A stretch of DNA of 7,797 bases, taken from contig JAASTB010000095.1 in assembly GCA_021767625.1 (NCBI GenBank), positions 1-7,797 on the forward strand, read 5' to 3'. Source of the stretch: Wenzhouxiangella sp. (lineage in GTDB: Bacteria > Pseudomonadota > Gammaproteobacteria > Xanthomonadales > Wenzhouxiangellaceae). Below the pieces are notes generated by a model, which was given only the letters and a program-made list of their open reading frames with translations, had not been told where the DNA came from and searched no databases. Of the stretch, positions 1-6,597 are shown in pieces. Positions within the stretch are counted from its first letter, which is position 1. Each line of letters opens with the position of its first letter. The position numbers were made by a program, and so were the translations under genes.

Positions 1-459
1 CTGATCGTCGTGATCGGCCCCGATCCCTGGTACTCGCCGCAGTACGCCATTCCCCTGCTCGGCATGCTGCTGGGCAACACCATGAACGGCATCGCGCTCG
101 GCCTCGATCGCCTGACCGAATCGGCCTGGCGCGAGCGGGCCGTCATCGAACACCGCCTGATGATGGGCCAGACCTGGCAGGTCGCCGTCGGCGAGATCCG
201 CCGCAACGCCATGCGCTCGGGCATGATTCCCATCATCAATGCCATGGCCGCCGCCGGGCTGGTCAGCCTGCCGGGCATGATGACCGGCCAGATCCTGGCC
301 GGCAGCCCGCCCGCGGTGGCCGTCGAGTACCAGATCCTGATCATGTTCACGATCAGCGCTGGCACCGGTTTCGGCACGATCGTTGCCGTGTCGATGGGCA
401 GCCGGCGGCTGTTCGACGCGCGCGAGCGCCTGCGCATCGACCGGCTGGATCGCCGCTGA
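1..459 (+). CDS. fetB: FetB-type ABC transporter permease, 3' part (5' truncated by window edge)
   Basis: Reading frame 1 is open from the first base to the TGA at 457-459, giving the last 152 residues of an integral membrane permease. I recognise the FetB/UPF0014 family from ordered blocks: PLLGMLLGNTMNGIALGLDR, then an amphipathic coupling-type segment (IEHRLMMGQTWQVAVGEIRR), then MIPIINAMAAAGLVSLPGMM followed by TGQILAG, and a final hydrophobic helix (YQILIMFTISAGTGFGTIVA) before a basic cytoplasmic tail. E. coli FetB is about 260 residues, so roughly the first 110 are outside the window. In E. coli, FetAB is an inner-membrane ABC system linked to iron export and peroxide resistance. The ATPase partner (FetA) would be expected upstream and is not visible. 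Family assignment is firm; the exported substrate here is inferred from family. Confidence 0.9.
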   Translation: MIVVIGPDPWYSPQYAIPLLGMLLGNTMNGIALGLDRLTESAWRERAVIEHRLMMGQTWQVAVGEIRRNAMRSGMIPIINAMAAAGLVSLPGMMTGQILAGSPPAVAVEYQILIMFTISAGTGFGTIVAVSMGSRRLFDARERLRIDRLDRR

Positions 460-489
460 AGGACCGCCGGCGTCCGCGTGGAGGCGGCC

Positions 490-537
490 GGCAAGTGGAC
501 TTGCCCGCCCTTGGCGTTTACTCTTTGCGCCAAAGGG
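490..537 (+). repeat. Two tandem hairpins between the permease and cyclase genes
   Basis: The first hairpin has a perfect 6-bp stem, GGCAAG (490-495) with CTTGCC (500-505), and a TGGA loop. The second pairs CCCTTGGCG (508-516) with CGCCAAAGGG (528-537): 9 bp with one bulged A at 534 and an 11-nt loop. Neither is followed by a T-tract, so an intrinsic terminator of the usual kind is not supported. They could be a transcript-end or processing structure for the permease mRNA, part of the 5' leader of the cyclase mRNA, or a dispersed REP-like palindrome. The rest of the 139-nt gap (460-598) shows no gene and no convincing sigma-70 promoter. Confidence 0.55.
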
Positions 538-585
538 TTCGAGGGAACATGCCGCAGATGCTCAAAGGCGCCCGCCGCCAATGCT

Positions 586-591
586 GGGAGG
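586..591 (+). promoter_or_regulatory. Strong ribosome binding site that decides the cyclase start
   Basis: GGGAGG lies 7 nt before the GTG at 599. The only nearby in-frame ATG (581) would overlap this site and has only a cytosine-rich stretch upstream. The GTG start also leaves a compact signal peptide. Confidence 0.75.
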
Positions 592-598
592 CTCGATC

Positions 599-2407
599 GT
601 GAGCGGCCGCGCCGGGTGTCGAAGGCTCGCGTGGCTGGCGCTCGCTTTCGTATTGTGCGCGACCAGCCTGCCGCTGTTCGCCCAGTATCGAGCCGAGCTG
701 GTCCAGCTGCCCGCCCAGGGCACCGTCGGCGACATCAAGCAGTCGGCGGCCGTGCAATTCGATCCCGACAAGCGACTCCGGCCCGAGGCGCTGATCCGCA
801 GCGATGCCGGTTTCGAGCCTTACTCTAGCGATTTCGAAGAGACCGCGCCGCCCCTGTGGCTCAAGATCAGGTTTTCGGCGCCGCGGGACTCGGAGGGTCG
901 CTACGTGCTTCGCGTTGCGCGCCGTTTCTTCGTCGACTTCGATGTCTACATCCCCGAGCGAGGGGGTTCCCTGCGCCAGGTGGGGGCGGCCTTCAGCGAA
1001 GCGGTTACGGCAGAGACGGTCGGCCGGCAGTATGCCGTCGACTTCACCGTCCCGCCGGGCCAGACCCAGACCCTCCTCGTTTACGTCAACACGCTCCAGG
1101 CTTCGCTTCAACCGCTGGAGCTATGGGTGCAGGACCGGCAGTCCTTCACCGATGCCAAGTTGAACGGATTCGTGCTGTTCGGACTGTTGTGCGGGGTGCT
1201 GCTGGCGCTGATCTTCTACAACCTCGTGCTGTACGTAAACCTCCGCCAGAGAGGCCACCTGTACTACGTCATGGCGATGCTCAGCATGGTGCTGCTGCTC
1301 GGCATCGACTCGGGCTTGCTGCAGACCTATCTGTTGCCCGATGCCCTTCAGCCTCACGTCGCTCGCCTCTACATGCTGTTCTCCGACGCGACGTTGATCA
1401 CCATCGGCTTGTTCTTCCTGGCCTTCACCAATGCGCCGCGATACATTCCGAAGACGACCTGGCTGATCCGGGCAACACTGGTGATCCTGGGTGTCTTCGC
1501 TCTCGCCTTTGTCCTGGTTCCGATCGATCACTTCCTGTTCGTCGCGACCCTGATCCAGCCCACGCAGCTGATCTACCAGGTGCTTTTGCTGGTTGCTGCG
1601 TTCATGGTGGGCCGTAAGGGCGCCACCGAGGGCTACATCTTCCTGGCCGCCTGGAGCCTGTTTCTCCTCAGCGGCTTCTCGCGAGTCTTCATGTCGCTCG
1701 GCTTGCTTCCACGCGTGGACGTGCTCGAGTACATGATCTATTTCGGTGCCGTTGCCGAAGCGACCATTCTTGCCCTGGGTCTGACCTGGCGCGTGCGACA
1801 ACTGTACGCGCGCCACGCCCGCGCCCTGGAAGAACAACACAAGGCCGCTCGACTGGCCAACCTCGACCCCCTGACCGAGGCCTACAACCGACGTTTCCTG
1901 CAGACCTATCTGGAGAGCGTGATGCCAGGGCCGTCTTCCGATTCCTTCGACCGGGCGGTGCTGATTCTCGATCTCGACAATTTCAAGGAAACCAACGACG
2001 AGTACGGTCATGCCGCCGGCGACATGGTGCTTCGCGAGCTGGTGCGCCGTTGCCAGCGCGTGCTTCGCGAGGGCGACGTGATGTGCCGGCTCGGCGGCGA
2101 CGAGTTCGTCATCGTCCTGTCCGACCAGACCGACCGCACCGGCCTGCAGGTGGCCCGCCGCGTCATCGACCGGGTGGCCGCCGAACCCTTCCTCTTCGAC
2201 GGCGTGGAGATGCCGGTTACGACCAGTATCGGCGTCGTCTCGAGCATCTCGCCGAAGTGCGCGGTCAGCGATATTCTGCGCATGGCCGACCAGGCGCTCT
2301 ACCAGGCCAAGCAGGCCGGCCGAAACCGCGCCGTGCTGTTCGATCCCGACAAGGCCACGCCCTTCCGGCACGGCCCCTCCCGCGTTCCCAACAGGCACGA
2401 AGCATGA
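599..2407 (+). CDS. Membrane diguanylate cyclase, 7TMR-DISM sensor plus GGDEF
   Basis: A 602-residue sensor enzyme predicted to make cyclic di-GMP from two GTP at the inner membrane. From the GTG start, residues 1 to about 26 form a signal peptide (RR, a hydrophobic core, LFA before QYRAEL). Residues about 40-180 resemble the periplasmic 7TMR-DISMED2 domain (PPLWLKIRF, YVLRVARRFFVDFDVYIP), often proposed to bind carbohydrate-like or other small ligands. Residues about 188-400 hold seven hydrophobic helices starting LNGFVLFGLL (7TMR-DISM_7TM). A short linker leads to the GGDEF domain from about residue 423 (LDPLTEAYNRRFL). The domain has the metal-binding LDLDNFK (D458), an intact GGDEF at 499-503, and REGD (490-493) five residues before it, matching the RxxD product-inhibition I-site. 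It therefore looks catalytically competent and feedback-inhibited. Its stop overlaps the next gene's start (ATGA). The ligand is unknown. Confidence 0.9.
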   Translation: MSGRAGCRRLAWLALAFVLCATSLPLFAQYRAELVQLPAQGTVGDIKQSAAVQFDPDKRLRPEALIRSDAGFEPYSSDFEETAPPLWLKIRFSAPRDSEGRYVLRVARRFFVDFDVYIPERGGSLRQVGAAFSEAVTAETVGRQYAVDFTVPPGQTQTLLVYVNTLQASLQPLELWVQDRQSFTDAKLNGFVLFGLLCGVLLALIFYNLVLYVNLRQRGHLYYVMAMLSMVLLLGIDSGLLQTYLLPDALQPHVARLYMLFSDATLITIGLFFLAFTNAPRYIPKTTWLIRATLVILGVFALAFVLVPIDHFLFVATLIQPTQLIYQVLLLVAAFMVGRKGATEGYIFLAAWSLFLLSGFSRVFMSLGLLPRVDVLEYMIYFGAVAEATILALGLTWRVRQLYARHARALEEQHKAARLANLDPLTEAYNRRFLQTYLESVMPGPSSDSFDRAVLILDLDNFKETNDEYGHAAGDMVLRELVRRCQRVLREGDVMCRLGGDEFVIVLSDQTDRTGLQVARRVIDRVAAEPFLFDGVEMPVTTSIGVVSSISPKCAVSDILRMADQALYQAKQAGRNRAVLFDPDKATPFRHGPSRVPNRHEA

Positions 2408-3918
2408 AGAACGAAAGGATCACCATCGTTGGCGCCGGCGTTTCCGGCCTGTATTCGGCCTGGCGCCTGATCGAGGCCGGCCACGACCCGGCCGGGCTGA
2501 CCGTCCTTGAAGCCACGGACCGAATCGGAGGACGGCTGTGGTCGCTCAGGATGCACCCCGACAGCACCCTGCCCGCGGAGCTGGGCGGCATGTTCTTCAA
2601 CGACCAACAGCCGTTGGTCTACGGGCTGTGCAGCCGGGTCCTCCAACTGCCGAAGGAAACCGTCCAGCCGCAACCGGACTTCGCCTGGCTGCGCGCCACG
2701 CGCTTCAAGGTCGCCGAGTTCTCCGACCCGAAGGTCCAGCCCTACAACCTGGCGCCCGACGAACAGGGCCTGAGCTATTACCAGCTGCTCGACCTGGCCT
2801 GCACGCGCATCGCGCCCGGTATCAAGGAGCTCTGGCCCCGGAACCCGAAGGGCTCGCGCGAGGAGACTCTCGACTATCTCAAGAAGCACGAGTTCGACGG
2901 CCGCCCGCTATGGCGCTGGGGGTTCTGGAACCTGCTTTCGCGCGTGATCAGCAACGAAGCCTGGCTTGCGCTTCGCGGCATGATCAGCACCTACGAGATG
3001 CTGTCGAACTGGAACGCCTTCGATGCCATGGTCTCGATCGTGATCGAGCAGAGCGGCAAGTGGTACCGGCTGACCCACGGCTACCAACACATGCCCGAGG
3101 CCCTTGCCGAAGCCGTCGAGGCCGCCGGCGCCACGATTCATCGAGAGCACGTGGTTCAACGCATCGAGACGGCCGGGGATCGAATGCGACTGTCGGTCCG
3201 GGCCGACGGGGCCGAGCGCGAGCTCGAATCGGACCGCGTCGTTCTCGCCATTCCGCGCCTCCCCCTGACGAAGCTCATCGAGGCCAGCCCCGCCCTGCGC
3301 GAAGGCGAACTGGCCGCCCGCGTCAACTCGGTCGAGGGTGTGCCCGCCTGCAAGATCTTCCTGACCTTCGACAAGCCCTGGTGGCGCGACGTGCCCGATG
3401 GTCCCGGCAAGATCGCGGACGGCACCTACGGCGTCTCGCATACCGACCTGCCCATGCGCCAGTGCTACTACCTGGGCGTGGACAAGGGCTCCGGCGAGGC
3501 GCTGATGCTGGCCAGTTACGCCGACACCGATGCGGTGAGCTTCTGGCGGGCGCTGACGCCCGACAGCGGCCGGGGCCTCAAGATCGAGAGCGATCTCAGC
3601 GACGTCGCGCTCACCGAGATCCGCCGCGAATTGTCCGAGATGCACGGCGTCGACGTGCCGCAGCCCACCGCCGGCTGCTTTATCGACTGGAGCCTGTGGC
3701 CTTACGGCGGCGGCTGGCACAGCTGGATGCCCGGCTGGAAGAGCTGGGAGGTCACCGACGCCATGTGCGCGCCCGTGACCGGCCTGGCGCTGCACGTCTG
3801 CGGCGAGAGCTACAGCACGGCCCAGGGCTGGAGCGAGGGCGCGCTGCAGTCGGCCGAAGACATGCTCCAGCGCTGCTTCGGCCTGGCGGCACCCGATTGG
3901 CTGGATCCGTCGAACTGA
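2404..3918 (+). CDS. FAD-dependent amine oxidase family protein
   Basis: A 504-residue soluble flavoprotein with no signal peptide, so probably cytoplasmic. The N-terminus has the Rossmann dinucleotide motif IVGAGVSGLYSAWRL (GxGxxG at 10-15), an acidic strand end (E36) for the ADP ribose, and the GGRL motif at 42-45, as in the monoamine/amino-acid oxidase superfamily. The central region contains the substrate-domain block KWYRLTHGYQHMPEALAEAV. The C-terminus carries the second FAD-contact motif CGESYSTAQGWSEGAL (466-481). Members oxidise C-N bonds of amines or amino acids, or desaturate other substrates; the fold alone does not tell the substrate. The ATG overlaps the cyclase stop by 4 nt with only a weak Shine-Dalgarno, implying translational coupling. 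It ends 46 nt before the borosin-type precursor gene, so a role as a peptide tailoring enzyme is possible but inferred only from position. Confidence 0.88.
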   Translation: MKNERITIVGAGVSGLYSAWRLIEAGHDPAGLTVLEATDRIGGRLWSLRMHPDSTLPAELGGMFFNDQQPLVYGLCSRVLQLPKETVQPQPDFAWLRATRFKVAEFSDPKVQPYNLAPDEQGLSYYQLLDLACTRIAPGIKELWPRNPKGSREETLDYLKKHEFDGRPLWRWGFWNLLSRVISNEAWLALRGMISTYEMLSNWNAFDAMVSIVIEQSGKWYRLTHGYQHMPEALAEAVEAAGATIHREHVVQRIETAGDRMRLSVRADGAERELESDRVVLAIPRLPLTKLIEASPALREGELAARVNSVEGVPACKIFLTFDKPWWRDVPDGPGKIADGTYGVSHTDLPMRQCYYLGVDKGSGEALMLASYADTDAVSFWRALTPDSGRGLKIESDLSDVALTEIRRELSEMHGVDVPQPTAGCFIDWSLWPYGGGWHSWMPGWKSWEVTDAMCAPVTGLALHVCGESYSTAQGWSEGALQSAEDMLQRCFGLAAPDWLDPSN

Positions 3919-3930
3919 ACGGCTCGACGG
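3907..3930 (+). repeat. Inverted repeat across the amine oxidase stop codon
   Basis: CCGTCGA (3907-3913) and TCGACGG (3924-3930) are perfect 7-nt complements around a 10-nt loop that contains the TGA. No T-run follows, only TCATTTC, so it is not a convincing intrinsic terminator. It could act as a processing or stability boundary that sets precursor mRNA apart from the upstream message. Confidence 0.45.
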
Positions 3931-3953
3931 TCATTTCTGGAAAACCACGCAAG

Positions 3954-3959
3954 GGAAGG
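3954..3959 (+). promoter_or_regulatory. Strong ribosome binding site of the precursor gene
   Basis: GGAAGG, inside AAGGGAAGGT, lies 5 nt before the ATG at 3965. It is far stronger than the sites before the flanking genes, which start by overlap. This fits a peptide substrate that must be made in excess over its enzyme. Confidence 0.75.
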
Positions 3960-3964
3960 TAAAC

Positions 3965-4168
3965 ATGTCCGACAACACGCACAAGCTGCTATCGAGCCTC
4001 GCCGAAGACCCCGAGACGCTGGAGCGATTCAAGAAGGATCCGAAAGGCGTCATGACCGAATTCGGCGTGCCGGAAGATCACCAGAAGCTGATTCTGTCCG
4101 GGGACAAGGAAAAGCTCGCTGACGAGGCGGGAATCGACCACAACAAGCTTCAGTTCGTCATTCTTTGA
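3965..4168 (+). CDS. Split-borosin precursor peptide (SonA-like recognition domain plus short hydrophobic core)
   Basis: A 67-residue acidic, helical peptide. Residues about 5-52 form a small helical domain with landmarks LLSSLAEDPETLERF, KKDPKGVMTEFG and LILSGDKEKL. Recalled from memory, these align without gaps (offset one residue) with SonA, the separate precursor of the Shewanella oneidensis borosin system: DP/NP before the VM helix, then the SGD/TGD-x-EKL turn. That domain is what the methyltransferase grips. The tail, after A-G at 55-56, ends LQFVIL at residue 67, so the presumptive core is only about 5-6 hydrophobic residues with no follower. By alignment to the methylated L63 and I65 of SonA, F64 and I66 are the expected N-methylated positions. 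The TGA overlaps the methyltransferase ATG. The domain also resembles the small LigA-type (dioxygenase alpha-subunit) helical fold, but no dioxygenase gene is nearby. Borosin identity rests mainly on the partner enzyme. Confidence 0.85.
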   Translation: MSDNTHKLLSSLAEDPETLERFKKDPKGVMTEFGVPEDHQKLILSGDKEKLADEAGIDHNKLQFVIL

Positions 4169-4983
4169 TGGCGGCCGGCCGCCTGAGCGTTGTCGGCACC
4201 GGCATCCGCCCGGGCGGCCATCTCACCCGCGAGGCGCAGCACCTGCTGCGGGCCGCCGACCGTGTATTCACCGTGGTCGACGGTCTCACCCTCGATCGCC
4301 TGCGTGAGCTCAACGCGCGGGTCGAATCGCTCCAGGACGCCTATGCCGTCGGCCGGCAGCGCGACGACAGCTATGCCGAGATGGTGCGGCGCATCCTCGC
4401 ACCGATGGATGACGGCGCCCACGTCTGCGCCGCTTTCTACGGCCACCCCGGCGTATTCGTCTGGCCGGCGCATGAAGCGATCCGGCTGGCGCGCGCGGCC
4501 GGCCACCGGGCCGTGATGTATCCCGGCATCTCGGCCGAGGACTGCCTTTTCGCCGACCTGGGTCTCGACCCGGCCCTGCATGGCTGCCAGAGTTTCGAGG
4601 CTACCGATTTCCTGCTCCACGCCCGCCGCTTCGACCCCACCGCCGCGCTGATCCTTTGGCAGCCGGTCACCCTGGGTGATCTCGGCCGCGATGCCTTCGA
4701 GTACGATCCGAAGTGGGTGAAGGTGCTCGCCGAGGTGCTGGCGGCCGACTACCCGGCCGACCACCCGGTCACCGTCTACGAAGCCGCGGTCTTTCCGCTC
4801 GATGAGCCGCGCATGGAACAGGTGTCGCTGAATCGACTGCACGAGGCGCGCTTCAGCCAGGTGTCCACCCTTTACCTGCCGCCCGTGGCGCCCCCGGCCC
4901 TTAGTGCCGAAAGACTCGAGCGCCTGGGCATCAGCGAATCCGACCTCGCCTTCGGCGCCTACCAGCTGCACCGGCGAGGCTGA
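4168..4983 (+). CDS. Borosin-type peptide backbone alpha-N-methyltransferase (SonM/OphMA family, split form)
   Basis: A 271-residue SAM-dependent enzyme of the tetrapyrrole-methylase fold, predicted to transfer methyl groups to backbone amides of the peptide encoded just upstream. Visible motifs: the N-terminal SVVGTGIRPGGHLT loop (7-20); DAYAVGRQRDDSY (57-69), in which Y59, R65 and Y69 keep the spacing of Y66, R72 and Y76 of fungal OphMA (recalled alignment); FYGHPGVFVWPAHEAI (90-105); PGISAEDCLFADLGLDP (119-135), a near signature of borosin enzymes; then GC..FEATDFL (139-149). OphMA's Y63 corresponds to Q56. Fungal enzymes carry their substrate as a C-terminal extension. This one stops soon after STLYLPP and an ISESDLAFGAYQLHRRG tail, so its substrate must be separate. 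The start is the ATG of TGATG with no clear Shine-Dalgarno, so translation is probably coupled to the precursor. Known homologues act as dimers binding two precursors; that is family knowledge. Confidence 0.92.
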   Translation: MAAGRLSVVGTGIRPGGHLTREAQHLLRAADRVFTVVDGLTLDRLRELNARVESLQDAYAVGRQRDDSYAEMVRRILAPMDDGAHVCAAFYGHPGVFVWPAHEAIRLARAAGHRAVMYPGISAEDCLFADLGLDPALHGCQSFEATDFLLHARRFDPTAALILWQPVTLGDLGRDAFEYDPKWVKVLAEVLAADYPADHPVTVYEAAVFPLDEPRMEQVSLNRLHEARFSQVSTLYLPPVAPPALSAERLERLGISESDLAFGAYQLHRRG

Positions 4984-4992
4984 GCCGGGTCC

Positions 4993-6561
4993 CTACAAGA
5001 GCCAGACGATCGGCAGTCTTGCCAGGATCGCCACGCCCATGCGTTTCCAAACACTGGTGTGCGGTTCGTGCTCGTGGCGCAGCGTGCCCGACTCGGTACG
5101 CTCGATCCAGTAGAGCCCGCCGTGGTCGTCGAGGTGCACCGAGTAGGCGCGCTCGGGCACGTCCACCGCGAAGGTCTCCTCCAGCTCGGCGGCCAGTTCC
5201 GGGCTGTCGATCAACAGGCCCATCTCGGTGTTGAGCCGCGCCGAGCGCGGGTCGAAATTGAACGAACCCACGAACACGCGCTCGCCGTCGACCGCGAAGG
5301 TCTTGGCGTGCAGGCTCGAGCCGGAGCTGCCCAGCGGGCCGGTGCCGCGCATCCGTTCCTGGCCCGAAAGGCGCTGCATCTCGAACAGCTTCACGCCCGC
5401 CTTCAGCAGGCGCTTGCGGTAGCGGCTGTAGCCCGAATGCACGGCGGCGACGTCCGTGGCTTCCAGCGAGTTGGTCAGCACCACCACTTCCACGCCGCTT
5501 CGCGCCAGCTCGGTGAACAGCTTCGCGCCGGTGCGCGTCGGCACGAAATAGGGCGAGACCACGTACATCCGCTCCCTGGGCAGGCCGACGGTCTCTCTCA
5601 ACTGGTCGCCCAGCAGGCCCTTGGGGCCGGGCTTGTCGAGGATCTTGTGCGGGTCGTCGCTGAGCAGTTCGGCCGGGCCCCAGATCATCTCCAGCCGGCC
5701 GTCGAGAAAGCGCTCGATGAAGCGCGAATGCTCGAAGTTGTCCAGGTAGGCGCTCGCCGCCTCGTCGTGTTCGATGCGGGCGGCGGTCCGGCGCAGCCCG
5801 GCGACGGGATCCCCGTCGGCCGGCTCGACCAGGGCCTCGACCGGCCAGGCCGATTCGCTGTTCCAGTAGCGGTCGAAGTCGTCGGAGACCTCGCCCACGA
5901 CCTGGCCGACGGCGAGCACGTCGACATCGGCGAACAGCAGGCCGGTGCCGGCGGCGAAGTACTCGTCGGCGACGTTGCGTCCGCCCACGATGGTGGCGCG
6001 GTTGTCGGCGGTGAAGGCCTTGTTGTGCATGCGCCGGTTGATGCGGCGGAAATCGGTGAAGTAGTTCACCCAGCGCGGCCAGCGCAGGGCCAGCGGGTTG
6101 AACAACCGGACCTCGATGCGCTCGTGCCGGGCCAGGGCGAGCAGCGTCTGATCCAGGCCTTCGACGCCGTTGTCGTCGAGCAGCAGGCGAACGCGCACGC
6201 CGCGATCGGCCGCCTGCAGCAGCGCGTGCAGCATCAGCGTGCCGGTCAGGTCGTCGCCCCAGATGTAGTACTGCACGTCCAGCGTGCGTTCGGCCGAGTG
6301 GGCCAGCAGGTAGCGGGCGGCGAAGGCGTCCAGCGGGTCGTAGAGCGGGTGGATGCCGCTCTCGCCCGGATGGTCGCTGATCTGCTCGCCCAGCGAGCGC
6401 CCCAGGCGCGTTTCGCGCGCGGCCTCGGCGGGCAGCGCTTGCGACCGATCGGCGTCCGGGCGCTCAGGTAGCCGGGGCCAGAACACCAGCGCCGCTCCCA
6501 GGACGATCAGCAACAACAGCACCCGGCGCCACGGGAAGCGCTTCTGGGAAGGCGCGGCCAT
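4993..6561 (-). CDS. clsC: ClsC-type cardiolipin synthase, phospholipase D superfamily
   Basis: A 522-residue membrane-anchored enzyme expected to form cardiolipin by phosphatidyl transfer; E. coli ClsC uses phosphatidylethanolamine as donor to phosphatidylglycerol. An N-terminal anchor (VLLLLIVLGAALVFW, 14-28) follows a basic start. The catalytic body begins HPLYDPLDAFAARYLLA and LDVQYYIWGDDLTG. Two HKD motifs are intact: H179-N-K181-x4-D186 (HNKAFTAD) and H418-A-K420-x4-D425 (HAKTFAVD), each followed by a glycine/asparagine strand (VGGRN, VGSFNFDPRS). SYFVPTRTG and TNSLEATDVAAVHSGYSRYR match E. coli ClsC closely, as does the C-terminal end WKRM...LPIVWLL. The protein is slightly longer than E. 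coli ClsC (about 473) because of the N-terminal anchor. The start is the ATG at 6561 with a weak ribosome site. It lies 36 nt downstream of the HxlR gene on the same strand, so the two may share a transcript. It converges on the methyltransferase gene with only 9 nt between stops. Confidence 0.88.
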   Translation of the reverse strand: MAAPSQKRFPWRRVLLLLIVLGAALVFWPRLPERPDADRSQALPAEAARETRLGRSLGEQISDHPGESGIHPLYDPLDAFAARYLLAHSAERTLDVQYYIWGDDLTGTLMLHALLQAADRGVRVRLLLDDNGVEGLDQTLLALARHERIEVRLFNPLALRWPRWVNYFTDFRRINRRMHNKAFTADNRATIVGGRNVADEYFAAGTGLLFADVDVLAVGQVVGEVSDDFDRYWNSESAWPVEALVEPADGDPVAGLRRTAARIEHDEAASAYLDNFEHSRFIERFLDGRLEMIWGPAELLSDDPHKILDKPGPKGLLGDQLRETVGLPRERMYVVSPYFVPTRTGAKLFTELARSGVEVVVLTNSLEATDVAAVHSGYSRYRKRLLKAGVKLFEMQRLSGQERMRGTGPLGSSGSSLHAKTFAVDGERVFVGSFNFDPRSARLNTEMGLLIDSPELAAELEETFAVDVPERAYSVHLDDHGGLYWIERTESGTLRHEHEPHTSVWKRMGVAILARLPIVWLL

Positions 6562-6597
6562 GCTCAGGCCGCCGCGAGGTCGAATGGCCGGCCTGGA

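Noticed and set aside
383..598. Longer cyclase reading frame starting at ATG 383 or ATG 581
   Set aside because: The 383 start overlaps the permease gene and would bury the signal peptide behind an arginine/proline-rich stretch. The 581 start lacks a ribosome site, whereas GTG 599 has GGGAGG at 7 nt.
1121..2398. Long open frame on the minus strand opposite the cyclase
   Set aside because: Low-complexity His/Gln/Glu/Gly-rich product with no family motifs, antisense to a clear cyclase; typical of GC-rich DNA.
2538..3962. 474-residue plus-strand frame inside the amine oxidase gene
   Set aside because: Arg/Ala/Pro-rich shadow frame without motifs; the overlapping frame encodes a complete FAD enzyme.
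3752..3982. Minus-strand small gene covering the oxidase-precursor junction
   Set aside because: Arg/Pro/Ser-rich shadow frame opposite the FAD-binding C-terminus of the oxidase, with no ribosome site of note.
4165..4167. TTG start for the methyltransferase
   Set aside because: The ATG directly after it at 4168 forms the common TGATG overlap; TTG would add only one residue and has no better ribosome site.
3965..4168. Small peptide as a LigA-like dioxygenase subunit or a Nif11-type RiPP leader
   Set aside because: No dioxygenase beta subunit or lanthipeptide synthetase is adjacent, there is no GG cleavage site, and the partner enzyme is a borosin-type methyltransferase.
4168..4983. Methyltransferase as a corrin/siroheme biosynthesis enzyme (CobA, CbiE and similar)
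   Set aside because: It shares the fold and GTG-type N-terminal loop, but YGHPGVF, PGISAEDCLFADL and the R65/Y69 spacing fit borosin enzymes, and no cobalamin or siroheme genes are nearby.
4984..4992. Bidirectional terminator between the converging genes
   Set aside because: Only 9 nt separate the stops and no strong stem with a T-run is visible there or just inside either gene.
5059..6471. 470-residue open frame on the plus strand opposite clsC
   Set aside because: It has no recognisable domain and mirrors the codon bias of the firmly identified ClsC on the other strand.
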